DNA of 5,212 nucleotides from Pseudomonadota bacterium (GTDB lineage: Bacteria > Pseudomonadota > Gammaproteobacteria > Burkholderiales > Ferrovaceae). Location: NCBI GenBank assembly GCA_021794775.1, contig JAJYQG010000136.1:1-5212 (forward strand), written 5' to 3'. This document shows positions 1-5,212 of the stretch, one piece after another. The notes below the pieces were generated by a model. That model made no database searches, was not told where the DNA came from, and saw nothing but the letters and a program-made list of their open reading frames with translations. The position numbers and the translations under genes are program-made. Positions within the stretch are counted from its first letter, which is position 1. Each line of letters begins with the position of its first letter.

Positions 1-904
1 CATGGTGTCCAGCCTGCTGGAAGCCGCTGTCACCTTGGCTGTCACTTTTTTGGTCACTCAGGCGCTGGGCATTCAGCCCAAGACGGGGTTGGTGATCGCC
101 GTGATGATCATGGGAAGTTCTCCCGTGATCGCCATGCAGACGATCACGGAAAACCGTGCCCGAGGACGGGTTTCTCAACGTTTGCTGGTACTCAGCGGGC
201 TCAACATCGCCTATTCGGTATTGGGGTTTCAATGGATCATGGCTTGGTACCAGGGGGCATTTCATGGCCAATGGATGTTGGGTATCGGCCGCTTCACGGT
301 GCTGATCGTGGGCTCCCTTGGGTTGGGGGCGTTGCTGGCCCTTGCTTTCAAATGGCTCCGCGGTCACTTTGATCTCGCTCTGGAATACAGCGCTCCGTTG
401 GTGCTGGGCTTGTTGCTGTTCATCGAATCGCTGGTATTGCTGTTCCAATGGCCCGTTCTTTTGGCCCCGCTCATCGGAGGAATATTGGTCAAACATTGGG
501 ATCAACGGCCGATATTGTTGCCACGGTATCTGGCAACATTGGGCAGTTTGTTGGCCATTTTGCTGTTCGTGATGGCCGGCTCGCGTCTGACGTGGCATTA
601 CGTATGGCTGGGCGCAGGTGCTGCCATGCTGCTCCTCCTCGCCAGAGGTGTTGCCAAACTGCTGTGCGTAGGCGCGCTGGGCCCGATAACCGGACTGGAT
701 CTGCGTCAGTCATTGGCCTTGGGCGTTTCATTGATTCCTCTGGCAGAAGTTCCCATGGTTGAACTGAATGATCTGCATCGGTTTTATCCGCAAACCGACG
801 GCGTCGCCGACGCCGTGGTCTTATGTATGGTGCTGCTCATGGTGGTTTTTGGCCCTCTGGCTCTGCAAAGAGGATTACGATTTGTCCGCGAGTGCCGGGA
901 GTAA
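1..904 (+). CDS. Cation:proton antiporter (CPA superfamily), C-terminal part, 5'-truncated by window
   Basis: This is a polytopic inner-membrane protein of the monovalent cation:proton antiporter superfamily, which exchanges Na+ or K+ for H+. About 300 residues are visible. The reading frame is open to the window edge, so the ATG at 2-4 is probably an internal Met, since complete members are usually nearly 400 residues or longer. Family marks, numbered from that Met, are SSPVIA (39-44), the conserved loop RARG (52-55), LAPLIGG (154-160), FVMAGSRL (189-196), ARGVAK (214-219) and LIPLAEV (244-250). About eight hydrophobic stretches alternate with short loops, and no cytosolic RCK/TrkA-type domain follows. 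The odd point is residue 69, Ile in LNIA, where relatives have the Asp of the ND/DD motif. The TAA stop lies 4 bases before the next gene. The superfamily is fairly sure; the transported ion, and whether transport still occurs, is not. Confidence 0.75.
   Translation, partial: MVSSLLEAAVTLAVTFLVTQALGIQPKTGLVIAVMIMGSSPVIAMQTITENRARGRVSQRLLVLSGLNIAYSVLGFQWIMAWYQGAFHGQWMLGIGRFTVLIVGSLGLGALLALAFKWLRGHFDLALEYSAPLVLGLLLFIESLVLLFQWPVLLAPLIGGILVKHWDQRPILLPRYLATLGSLLAILLFVMAGSRLTWHYVWLGAGAAMLLLLARGVAKLLCVGALGPITGLDLRQSLALGVSLIPLAEVPMVELNDLHRFYPQTDGVADAVVLCMVLLMVVFGPLALQRGLRFVRECRE
897..901 (+). promoter_or_regulatory. Ribosome binding site of the ybdK-like gene
   Basis: GGGAG sits 7 bases before the ATG at 909 and directly in front of the antiporter's TAA (902-904). 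It fixes the ybdK start at 909. The same frame is open upstream to an ATG at 768, but that stretch only overlaps the antiporter coding region and has no family similarity. A ribosome finishing the antiporter would sit on this site, which suggests translational coupling (inference). Confidence 0.7.
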
Positions 905-908
905 CGTT

Positions 909-2024
909 ATGGCCATTCCCGAGTTTTCAGCCTCTCGATCTCTGACGCTGGGCGTGGAACTGGAACTGCAACTGGTCAATACCTACGATTACGACATATC
1001 GGAGGCCACAGCAGATCTGTTGCGATTGCTGCGCAAAAAGAACAAGAAATGGGACGTCAAGCCGGAAATTACCCACGGCATGTTTGAAATGGCTACGGGC
1101 ATCTGCGTTGCCTACGACGACATCGTCGAACAACTGGATGAGATCCGCCAGGCAGCCCTGCATTGTGCCGACCGGCTGGATATTGGCATTTGTGGCGGAG
1201 GGACACACCCGTTTCAGCATTGGGGTGAGCGCCGAATTTTTGAAACGCCGCGCTTCGACGAATTGTCCGCGCTGTACGGTTATCTGGCCAAACAGTTCAC
1301 CATCTTTGGCCAGCATGTGCATGTGGGCTGCCCTCAGGCCGACGAAGCCTTGGTGCTGCTGCACCGGTTATCCCGATACGTGCCGCATTTCATCGCATTG
1401 AGCGCTTCCTCTCCTTTTGTTCAAGGAAGCGATACCGGCTTTCATTCAGCACGCCTGAATTCGGTGTTTGCTTTCCCGCTCAGCGGGCGCGCGCCGATGG
1501 TGCGCACCTGGACCGAGTTTTCCGACTACTTTGAAGCCATGACAGCTACCGGCATTGTCAAAAGCATGAAGGACTTCTACTGGGACATCAGGCCCAAGCC
1601 AGAGTATGGAACAATAGAAGTACGTGTCATGGATACGCCCTTGACCATTGCCAAAGCCAGCACCATAGCGGTGTTCATTCAGGCTCTGGCGCGTTATCTG
1701 ACCCTCGAAGCTCCCTTCAAAGAGCAGGAGCGGGATTATCTGGTGTACAGCTTCAATCGGTTTCAGGCGTGCCGTTTTGGTTTGCAGGGCGTGTATGTCG
1801 ACCCTAGCACCAACGAACATCGTCCGTTGGCGGAAGATGTGTTGGAAATCTTGGCCAAAATTGAACCCCACGCGATCGATCTCAGAGCCGATGTGGCCTG
1901 TGCGCGCTTGAAAGACGATGTCATGAAGCAGAAAGACGACGCCTCCTGGTTGCGCCATCAAAAAGCGGAGGCAAAATCCCTGGCGGCACTGGTGCAACAA
2001 CAATGCCTGCTCTGGAGAGCCTGA
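909..2024 (+). CDS. ybdK: YbdK-type carboxylate-amine ligase (glutamate-cysteine ligase family 2, GCS2)
   Basis: This is a cytosolic ATP-dependent ligase of the GCS2 family, which joins a carboxylate to an amine. E. coli YbdK shows weak gamma-glutamylcysteine ligase activity, and the physiological substrate is not established. The protein has 371 residues, close to the roughly 372 of E. coli YbdK, so it appears complete. Visible motifs in order are GVELELQLV (15-23), the Glu/Gly-rich ligase fold start; EITHGMFE (53-60); GGGTHPF (96-102); GQHVHVG (134-140), with the conserved His pair; SASSPFVQGSDTGF (165-178); and the strongly conserved block WDIRPKPEYGTIEVRVMDTP (225-244). The start at 909 follows GGGAG and gives the expected N-terminus just before the GVELE motif. 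It lies 4 bases after the antiporter stop, so the two are probably one transcript. No clear terminator follows before the convergent tRNA gene. Because many genomes have both a dedicated gshA and YbdK homologues, glutathione synthesis should not be assumed. Confidence 0.93.
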   Translation: MAIPEFSASRSLTLGVELELQLVNTYDYDISEATADLLRLLRKKNKKWDVKPEITHGMFEMATGICVAYDDIVEQLDEIRQAALHCADRLDIGICGGGTHPFQHWGERRIFETPRFDELSALYGYLAKQFTIFGQHVHVGCPQADEALVLLHRLSRYVPHFIALSASSPFVQGSDTGFHSARLNSVFAFPLSGRAPMVRTWTEFSDYFEAMTATGIVKSMKDFYWDIRPKPEYGTIEVRVMDTPLTIAKASTIAVFIQALARYLTLEAPFKEQERDYLVYSFNRFQACRFGLQGVYVDPSTNEHRPLAEDVLEILAKIEPHAIDLRADVACARLKDDVMKQKDDASWLRHQKAEAKSLAALVQQQCLLWRA

Positions 2025-2080
2025 TTCAAGCCGCAGGATGGTGCGCTTGCGGGGTCAGGGGATCGCTTTATGGAGGATAC

Positions 2081-2168
<88 letters not shown>

Positions 2169-2180
2169 CAGAAGGGCGCC

Positions 2181-2189
2181 AGAATACCA
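2181..2189 (-). promoter_or_regulatory. Candidate extended -10 promoter of tRNA-Ser
   Basis: On the minus strand, TGG-TATTCT forms an extended -10 element followed by a GC-rich stretch GGCGCCC, then the tRNA 5' end at 2168. Transcription would start near 2173-2174, leaving a leader of only a few bases. A GC-rich discriminator is typical of stable-RNA promoters under stringent control. No good -35 hexamer lies 16-18 bases upstream, so this is a suggestion only. Confidence 0.35.
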
Positions 2190-2322
2190 CAGCCATCGGG
2201 ACTTGTGATACATTTGCCGGGTCCCCATAGGGTCAATCAACAAGGCGGCAGGAAACTTCTCACCATTTCCAGAGTCTCATGGGTAGAAGAGTCCCGGCGG
2301 ACCTTACCGAAGGAGTTTTACC

Positions 2323-3012
2323 ATGCAAAGACAGTACAACGTTTACAATCAGGCAGGTCAACTGGATTCGCTGCAACAGCGTGTGTTGCGCAATACCTAT
2401 TGGCTGCTGGGCTTATCCCTGATTCCAACAGCCGTGGGTGCGCTCGTTGGCCTGAACCTGAGCTTTGCCTTCATGGCAGCCAGTCCCATGCTCACCAGCC
2501 TGTTGTTCCTGGGCGCCATTTACGGTCTGTTTTATGCCATCGAAGCCAACCGTTACAGCTCCACGGGCGTCTATCTGTTGCTGTTGCTGACCTTCATCAT
2601 GGGCGTGATGCTCGGGCCTTTGCTTCAGTTTACCTTGTCGTTCCGCAATGGAGCCCAGCTGGTTTCTCTGGCCGCCGGAGGAACCGCCGCCGTATTTTTC
2701 TCGCTGTCGGCGCTGGCCAGCACCACCAAACGCAACTTCACCGGCATGGCCCAGTTCCTGGCCGTGGGTTCTGTGGTTTTGATGGTGGCCGTCATTGCCA
2801 ACATCTTTTTTCAGCTGCCCCTGTTGCAACTGGTGCTATGCGCCGCCTTCATGATGTTCTCCTCACTGATGATCCTGTTCAACATCAGTGCCATCGTCCA
2901 CGGCGGAGAAACGAACTACATCTCGGCCACCCTGAGCCTTTACGTCAACATCTACAACGTCTTTGTCAGCCTGTTGCAACTGCTTGGCGTTTTCGGCGGA
3001 GACCGCCGCTGA
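2323..3012 (+). CDS. yccA: Bax inhibitor-1 / YccA family inner-membrane protein
   Basis: This is a seven-helix membrane protein of the BI-1 (UPF0005) family, closest in its motifs to E. coli YccA. YccA is a substrate of the membrane protease FtsH and in some forms restrains it, so membrane-protein quality control is a likely role by homology. The protein has 229 residues (E. coli YccA has about 219). A polar cytosolic tail covers residues 1-23, followed by VLRNTYWLLG (21-30). Hydrophobic segments lie near 24-44, 54-74, 82-102, 111-132, 142-164, 166-190 and 199-224. Strong family motifs are ASTTKRNF (132-139), IANIFFQLP (158-166) and HGGETNYI (193-200), then SLYVNIYNVFVSLLQLLG (205-222). The start is certain: AAGGAG at 2310-2315 is 7 bases before the ATG. 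Asn187 and Asn209 occupy positions that are often acidic in relatives. The gene appears monocistronic and ends at a strong terminator. I could not identify its promoter with confidence. Confidence 0.93.
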   Translation: MQRQYNVYNQAGQLDSLQQRVLRNTYWLLGLSLIPTAVGALVGLNLSFAFMAASPMLTSLLFLGAIYGLFYAIEANRYSSTGVYLLLLLTFIMGVMLGPLLQFTLSFRNGAQLVSLAAGGTAAVFFSLSALASTTKRNFTGMAQFLAVGSVVLMVAVIANIFFQLPLLQLVLCAAFMMFSSLMILFNISAIVHGGETNYISATLSLYVNIYNVFVSLLQLLGVFGGDRR

Positions 3013-3035
3013 CATTTCCCACCGGGGGACGGATC

Positions 3036-3061
3036 AGGCGACCTTCGGGTCGCCTTTTTTT
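3036..3061 (+). terminator. Rho-independent terminator of yccA
   Basis: A perfect 8-bp stem (AGGCGACC with GGTCGCCT) closes on a TTCG loop with the C-G closing pair that makes UUCG tetraloops unusually stable. It is followed by an uninterrupted T-run to 3061. It starts 24 bases after the yccA stop. On the opposite strand the hairpin is followed by TGATCC with no T-run, so it should act mainly on yccA transcripts. Its last two bases overlap the stop codon of the convergent rlmD gene. Confidence 0.92.
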
Positions 3062-4361
3062 ATCCGCGCTCGAACCAGGCCAACGATTCGACGTGGGCCG
3101 TATGCGGAAACATGTTGAGCACCCCGGCCCCCATAAGCCGGTAGCCTTTCTGATGAACCAGAATGGCCGCATCTCGTGCCAGCGTAGCAGGGCTGCAAGA
3201 AACGTAGACGATGCGCTGTGGTCCCTCGCCGCCAATGGACTTGACCAATTCAACGGCCCCATCCCGCGGAGGATCCACCAGCCATTTGTCGAGCCTCCCC
3301 CAGGACGCCACGGTTTGTTCCGTGCATTCGAACAGATTGGCAACCCTGAATTCCGTCATGGCTTGCAAGCCATTGTGGGCAGCATTTTCCCGGGCACGAA
3401 GCACCAGCGCCTGGCTGCCTTCAATGCCTAAGACCTGCGCCCCAGAACGGGCCAGGGGCAAAGCAAAATTGCCAAGCCCACAAAACAGGTCAGCCATGCG
3501 CTCGCCAGGCCGAGGATCCATCAGTCTCACCGCCTTTCCAACCAGTACGCGGTTGACGGCCCCATTGACCTGAGTAAACTCCGTGGGCCCGAAGGGCATT
3601 TCCACGGAAAACTCATCGAGACGGTACGTCAGCCGCGCGGCCTGCTCGGGGTGGAACGGACGGGCGCTGTCGGGGCCCTTGGTCTGCCACCAGATCTGCA
3701 CGTCGTGGTGCTCAGCAAAAGCGCGCATGAGCGCCGCATCTTCTGCGTTGGGGGTCTCCAGAATACGCATCACCAAAACCAGTACATCCTGGCCCTGCGC
3801 CACCTCGATCTGCGGCAAACGCTCCTTGATGCTCAGAGAAGCCACCAGATTGCGCAGCGGGATCAACAAACGGGAGACCTGCGGCGGAAGGATGTCACAA
3901 GAATCCATATCGGCCACAAAACTCGAATGCTTTTCATGGAAACCAACCAGCACCCGCCCCTTCTTGGCAACCCAGCGTACCGAGAGACGAGCCCGTTGAC
4001 GATAACCCCAAGCAGGCCCCTGAAGCGGAGACCACAGCACCTCAGGGCGCACCTTGCCGATGCGCGCCAGGTTATCTTCAAGAATACGCTGCTTGAAAGC
4101 AATCTGGGCGGCAGGATCGGCATGCTGCATGTTGCAGCCCCCGCAGCGCCCAAAGTGAGGGCAACGGGGCAATGTGCGACTTGGTCCGGGCAGTACCACA
4201 GCCGTCATTTCCGCCTGATCGAAGTGGCTTTTCCGGCGCATGATCGTCGCTTGCACGGTCTCGCCGGGCAAGGCGCCAGCCACGAACACGACCTTCCCCT
4301 CGTAACGACCAATGCCATGGGCTTCGTGATCCAGCCCTTCAATCTGCAATTCGACTTCCAT
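3060..4361 (-). CDS. rlmD: 23S rRNA (uracil-1939-C5)-methyltransferase RlmD (RumA)
   Basis: This is an S-adenosylmethionine-dependent enzyme that methylates C5 of a uridine in 23S rRNA (U1939 in E. coli). It has 433 residues, the family's normal length, and is complete. Residues 1-55 form the TRAM RNA-binding domain (IEGLDHEAHGIGRYEGK). The 4Fe-4S ligands are C67, C73 and C76 in CPHFGRCGGC, with C155 (DMDSC) as the probable fourth. The methyltransferase half shows FTQVN (262-266), the SAM-binding DLFCGLGNF (291-299), GIEG (312-315) and VDPPRDG (362-368). It also carries the catalytic nucleophile C389 in YVSCSP and the base E425 in HVES. Intact Cys ligands and catalytic residues favour RlmD over RlmC or TrmA, which lack or differ in these features. 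GAGG lies 7 bases before the ATG. It sits 30 bases downstream of the Nudix gene on the same strand, probably in one operon. Its TAA overlaps the end of the yccA terminator, and no separate terminator of its own is seen. Confidence 0.95.
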   Translation of the reverse strand: MEVELQIEGLDHEAHGIGRYEGKVVFVAGALPGETVQATIMRRKSHFDQAEMTAVVLPGPSRTLPRCPHFGRCGGCNMQHADPAAQIAFKQRILEDNLARIGKVRPEVLWSPLQGPAWGYRQRARLSVRWVAKKGRVLVGFHEKHSSFVADMDSCDILPPQVSRLLIPLRNLVASLSIKERLPQIEVAQGQDVLVLVMRILETPNAEDAALMRAFAEHHDVQIWWQTKGPDSARPFHPEQAARLTYRLDEFSVEMPFGPTEFTQVNGAVNRVLVGKAVRLMDPRPGERMADLFCGLGNFALPLARSGAQVLGIEGSQALVLRARENAAHNGLQAMTEFRVANLFECTEQTVASWGRLDKWLVDPPRDGAVELVKSIGGEGPQRIVYVSCSPATLARDAAILVHQKGYRLMGAGVLNMFPHTAHVESLAWFERG

Positions 4362-4391
4362 GCAACAACCTCAAAAACGGAGACAGCCCTT

Positions 4392-4931
4392 TCAGATGCG
4401 GGTTGTATCCAGATCAACCAGGTGCAACCCTCGCTCCCCCTTGCACCGGTCTTCAAAAAAATGCCTCAGGGTATGGGTGACGGTTCTAAAAGCCAGATCG
4501 TCCCACGGAACTTCATGTTCGGAAAACAGGCGCACCTCGCTGCTTTCCAACGTCGCGCCATGCTCCGGCCCATTCATGCGTGCCCGAAAGAGAACATGAA
4601 CCTGATTATGTCCCGCGATATTGATGACCGACAAGAGATCTTCAATGGTCACTCGGGCCAGGGATTCTTCATAGGTTTCACGGGCGGCCCCCATTTGCAG
4701 GGTTTCCCCGTTCTCCATGAACCCCGAGGGCATGGTCCAGTACCCCTCGCGCGGCATGATGGCACGACGACACAACAGAATGCGATCCCCCCACACCGGC
4801 ACCGCCCCGACGAGAATCTTGGGGTTGACGTAATGAATCGTGCGGCATGCCGAACAGACATGTCGTGGCAAATGATCCCCTTCCGGCACCTGAATCGTCA
4901 CCGGAGCGCCACAACTTGAGCAGAAATTCAT
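4392..4931 (-). CDS. Nudix hydrolase with N-terminal zinc ribbon
   Basis: This is a cytosolic Nudix-fold pyrophosphohydrolase, which cleaves nucleoside diphosphates linked to another group. The exact substrate cannot be read from the sequence. The protein has 179 residues. A zinc ribbon at the N-terminus uses C4, C7, C26 and C29 (CSSCG and CSAC), as in the Nudix_N_2-type family. The Nudix box spans residues 70-92: G70, then E76, then R84-E85 and E88-E89, which supply the metal ligands. The usual Gly near the box end is Leu91, and in this zinc-ribbon subfamily that position is often not Gly. The start at 4931 is preferred: AGGTGG is 7 bases upstream and it puts the first Cys pair right at the N-terminus. 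An ATG at 4967 would add 12 residues with no family similarity and lacks a good binding site. It is the upstream gene of the probable pair with rlmD. It is not NudC, the NADH pyrophosphatase, which is longer and has a different layout. Confidence 0.9.
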   Translation of the reverse strand: MNFCSSCGAPVTIQVPEGDHLPRHVCSACRTIHYVNPKILVGAVPVWGDRILLCRRAIMPREGYWTMPSGFMENGETLQMGAARETYEESLARVTIEDLLSVINIAGHNQVHVLFRARMNGPEHGATLESSEVRLFSEHEVPWDDLAFRTVTHTLRHFFEDRCKGERGLHLVDLDTTRI

Positions 4932-4938
4932 GCGGGAA

Positions 4939-4944
4939 CCACCT
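4939..4944 (-). promoter_or_regulatory. Ribosome binding site of the Nudix gene
   Basis: AGGTGG on the minus strand lies 7 bases before the ATG at 4931. It lies inside the 12-codon extension that would be used if translation began at 4967, and so decides for the shorter protein. Confidence 0.65.
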
Positions 4945-4952
4945 GTCAAAAA

Positions 4953-4962
4953 TGGTAAAATA
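4953..4962. promoter_or_regulatory. Candidate overlapping -10 elements in the divergent intergenic region
   Basis: In the 147 bases between the divergent Nudix and propeller genes (4932-5078), the only AT-rich patch reads TGG-TAAAAT on the plus strand (4953-4961), a good extended -10. On the minus strand it reads TATTTT (4957-4962). The minus reading would start transcription near 4950, giving the Nudix mRNA a leader of about 19 bases that still contains its Shine-Dalgarno. The plus reading would give the propeller mRNA a leader of about 110 bases. Neither has a convincing -35 hexamer. A short palindrome, CGCAACTTGCG at 4973-4983, lies next to it and could be an operator. All of this is weak. 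Confidence 0.25.
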
Positions 4963-5057
4963 TCCAACCCTACGCAACTTGCGCTCAGGACTGATGTGAA
5001 TCAACCCAGAAAATCGGGTCACACGTACAATCCCGTGAGTTGCCCCGACTTCGAGCC

Positions 5058-5075
5058 ATGGAACGACGATTCTAA
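5058..5075 (+). other. Five-codon reading frame in front of, and in frame with, the propeller gene
   Basis: ATG-GAA-CGA-CGA-TTC-TAA encodes MERRF, then stops. It is separated from the next ATG (5079) by a single Thr codon in the same frame. It carries the positive charges that the following signal peptide lacks. It may be a chance ATG, an upstream leader peptide, or the severed first codons of the propeller gene. Neither ATG has a good Shine-Dalgarno. Confidence 0.3.
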
Positions 5076-5078
5076 ACC

Positions 5079-5212
5079 ATGCAACTGCTTTTGATGTTCT
5101 TTGCGCTGTTTTTTTCTCTGCTGCCGATGATCGGACATGCTGAGGTTGTCATCGTGCTCAATTCCGGCGAAGGCACCATCAGCCGTATCGACAAAGACAG
5201 TTTCCGCCCCAT
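5079..5212 (+). CDS. Exported protein, probably YVTN-type beta-propeller, N-terminal part, cut by window end
   Basis: Only the first 44 codons are in the window. Residues 1-21 form a Sec-type signal peptide: a long hydrophobic core rich in Leu and Phe, then MIGHA with a signal peptidase I site predicted after Ala21. The mature start EVVIVLNSGEGTISRID resembles the first blade of YVTN/YncE-like beta-propellers, in which a short strand is followed by a GTISxID-type turn. A periplasmic location is therefore likely, but no function can be given from one blade. The n-region (MQLLL) has no Lys or Arg, which is unusual. The ATG at 5079 is the earliest possible start because TAA stands in frame at 5073-5075. 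An internal ATG at 5094 is also possible. No convincing Shine-Dalgarno precedes either one; the nearest GGAA is about 15 bases upstream of 5079. The gene is divergent from the Nudix-rlmD pair. Confidence 0.7.
   Translation, partial: MQLLLMFFALFFSLLPMIGHAEVVIVLNSGEGTISRIDKDSFRP

Noticed and set aside
768..908. N-terminal extension of the YbdK-type ligase to an ATG at 768
   Set aside because: It overlaps the antiporter in another frame and has no family similarity. GGGAG in front of 909 and the expected family length both favour 909.
2025..2080. Possible terminator or attachment site between the ligase and the tRNA 3' end
   Set aside because: The only dyad (CCGCA/TGCGG, 2031-2052) has a 12-base loop and no T-run. 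There is no direct repeat of the tRNA 3' end and no integrase in the window.
2203..2231. Possible yccA promoter (TTGTGA, 17 bases, CATAGG)
   Set aside because: The -10 matches the consensus at only three of six positions. I could not tell it from chance.
3651..4919. Long plus-strand open frame of 422 codons
   Set aside because: It is antisense to rlmD and the Nudix gene, both of which have full motif sets, normal lengths and ribosome binding sites. This is a shadow of GC-rich codon use.
4932..4967. N-terminal extension of the Nudix protein to an ATG at 4967
   Set aside because: It would add 12 residues unlike the family and would bury the AGGTGG ribosome binding site inside the coding region.
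4995..5023. Bulged hairpin TGTG-ACCC / GGGT-CACA in the propeller gene's presumed leader
   Set aside because: It has only two 4-bp helices, separated by a 5-base bulge and an 8-base loop. This is too weak to call a riboswitch or attenuator, and no T-run follows.

Overview
The window looks like ordinary chromosomal DNA from a proteobacterium of the beta/gamma branch. The base composition is moderately GC-rich, Shine-Dalgarno sequences are clear, a tRNA gene encodes its own CCA, and there is a YccA-type Bax-inhibitor-1 protein, an RlmD rRNA methyltransferase with its iron-sulfur motif, and a zinc-ribbon Nudix hydrolase of a kind common in these lineages. The RlmD motif DPPRDG resembles beta-proteobacterial forms more than the E. 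coli form. An Acidithiobacillus-like organism is possible, but the sequence alone does not settle the genus.

Layout, left to right. Bases 1-904 (+) are the C-terminal part of a multi-pass cation:proton antiporter cut by the window edge. Four bases later comes a complete YbdK-type carboxylate-amine ligase (909-2024, +), its Shine-Dalgarno lying inside the antiporter's last codons, so the two are very likely co-transcribed and perhaps translationally coupled. A tRNA-Ser(TGA) gene (2081-2168, -) faces this pair. A YccA-like inner-membrane protein (2323-3012, +) follows and ends in a strong intrinsic terminator (3036-3061). The T-run of that terminator runs into the stop codon of the convergent rlmD gene (3060-4361, -). 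rlmD lies 30 bases downstream of a Nudix hydrolase gene on the same strand (4392-4931, -), and the two probably form an operon. A 147-base divergent intergenic region separates them from the first 44 codons of an exported, probably YVTN-type beta-propeller protein (5079 to the window end, +).

The genes do not form one pathway: ion transport, a gamma-glutamyl ligase-like enzyme, translation (tRNA and 23S rRNA modification), membrane quality control and nucleotide housekeeping are mixed, as in core-genome neighbourhoods. I see no mobile element, CRISPR array, toxin-antitoxin pair or defence system, and I do not find a previously undescribed system here.

The points most worth a second look are small. 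(1) The antiporter has Ile where this family normally has the ion-binding Asp of its ND/DD motif. (2) The propeller gene has an in-frame TAA between an upstream ATG-Glu-Arg-Arg-Phe and the uncharged signal peptide, as if the signal's positive n-region had been cut off. (3) The YccA-like protein has Asn at both positions matching the di-aspartyl pH sensor of bacterial BI-1 proteins.
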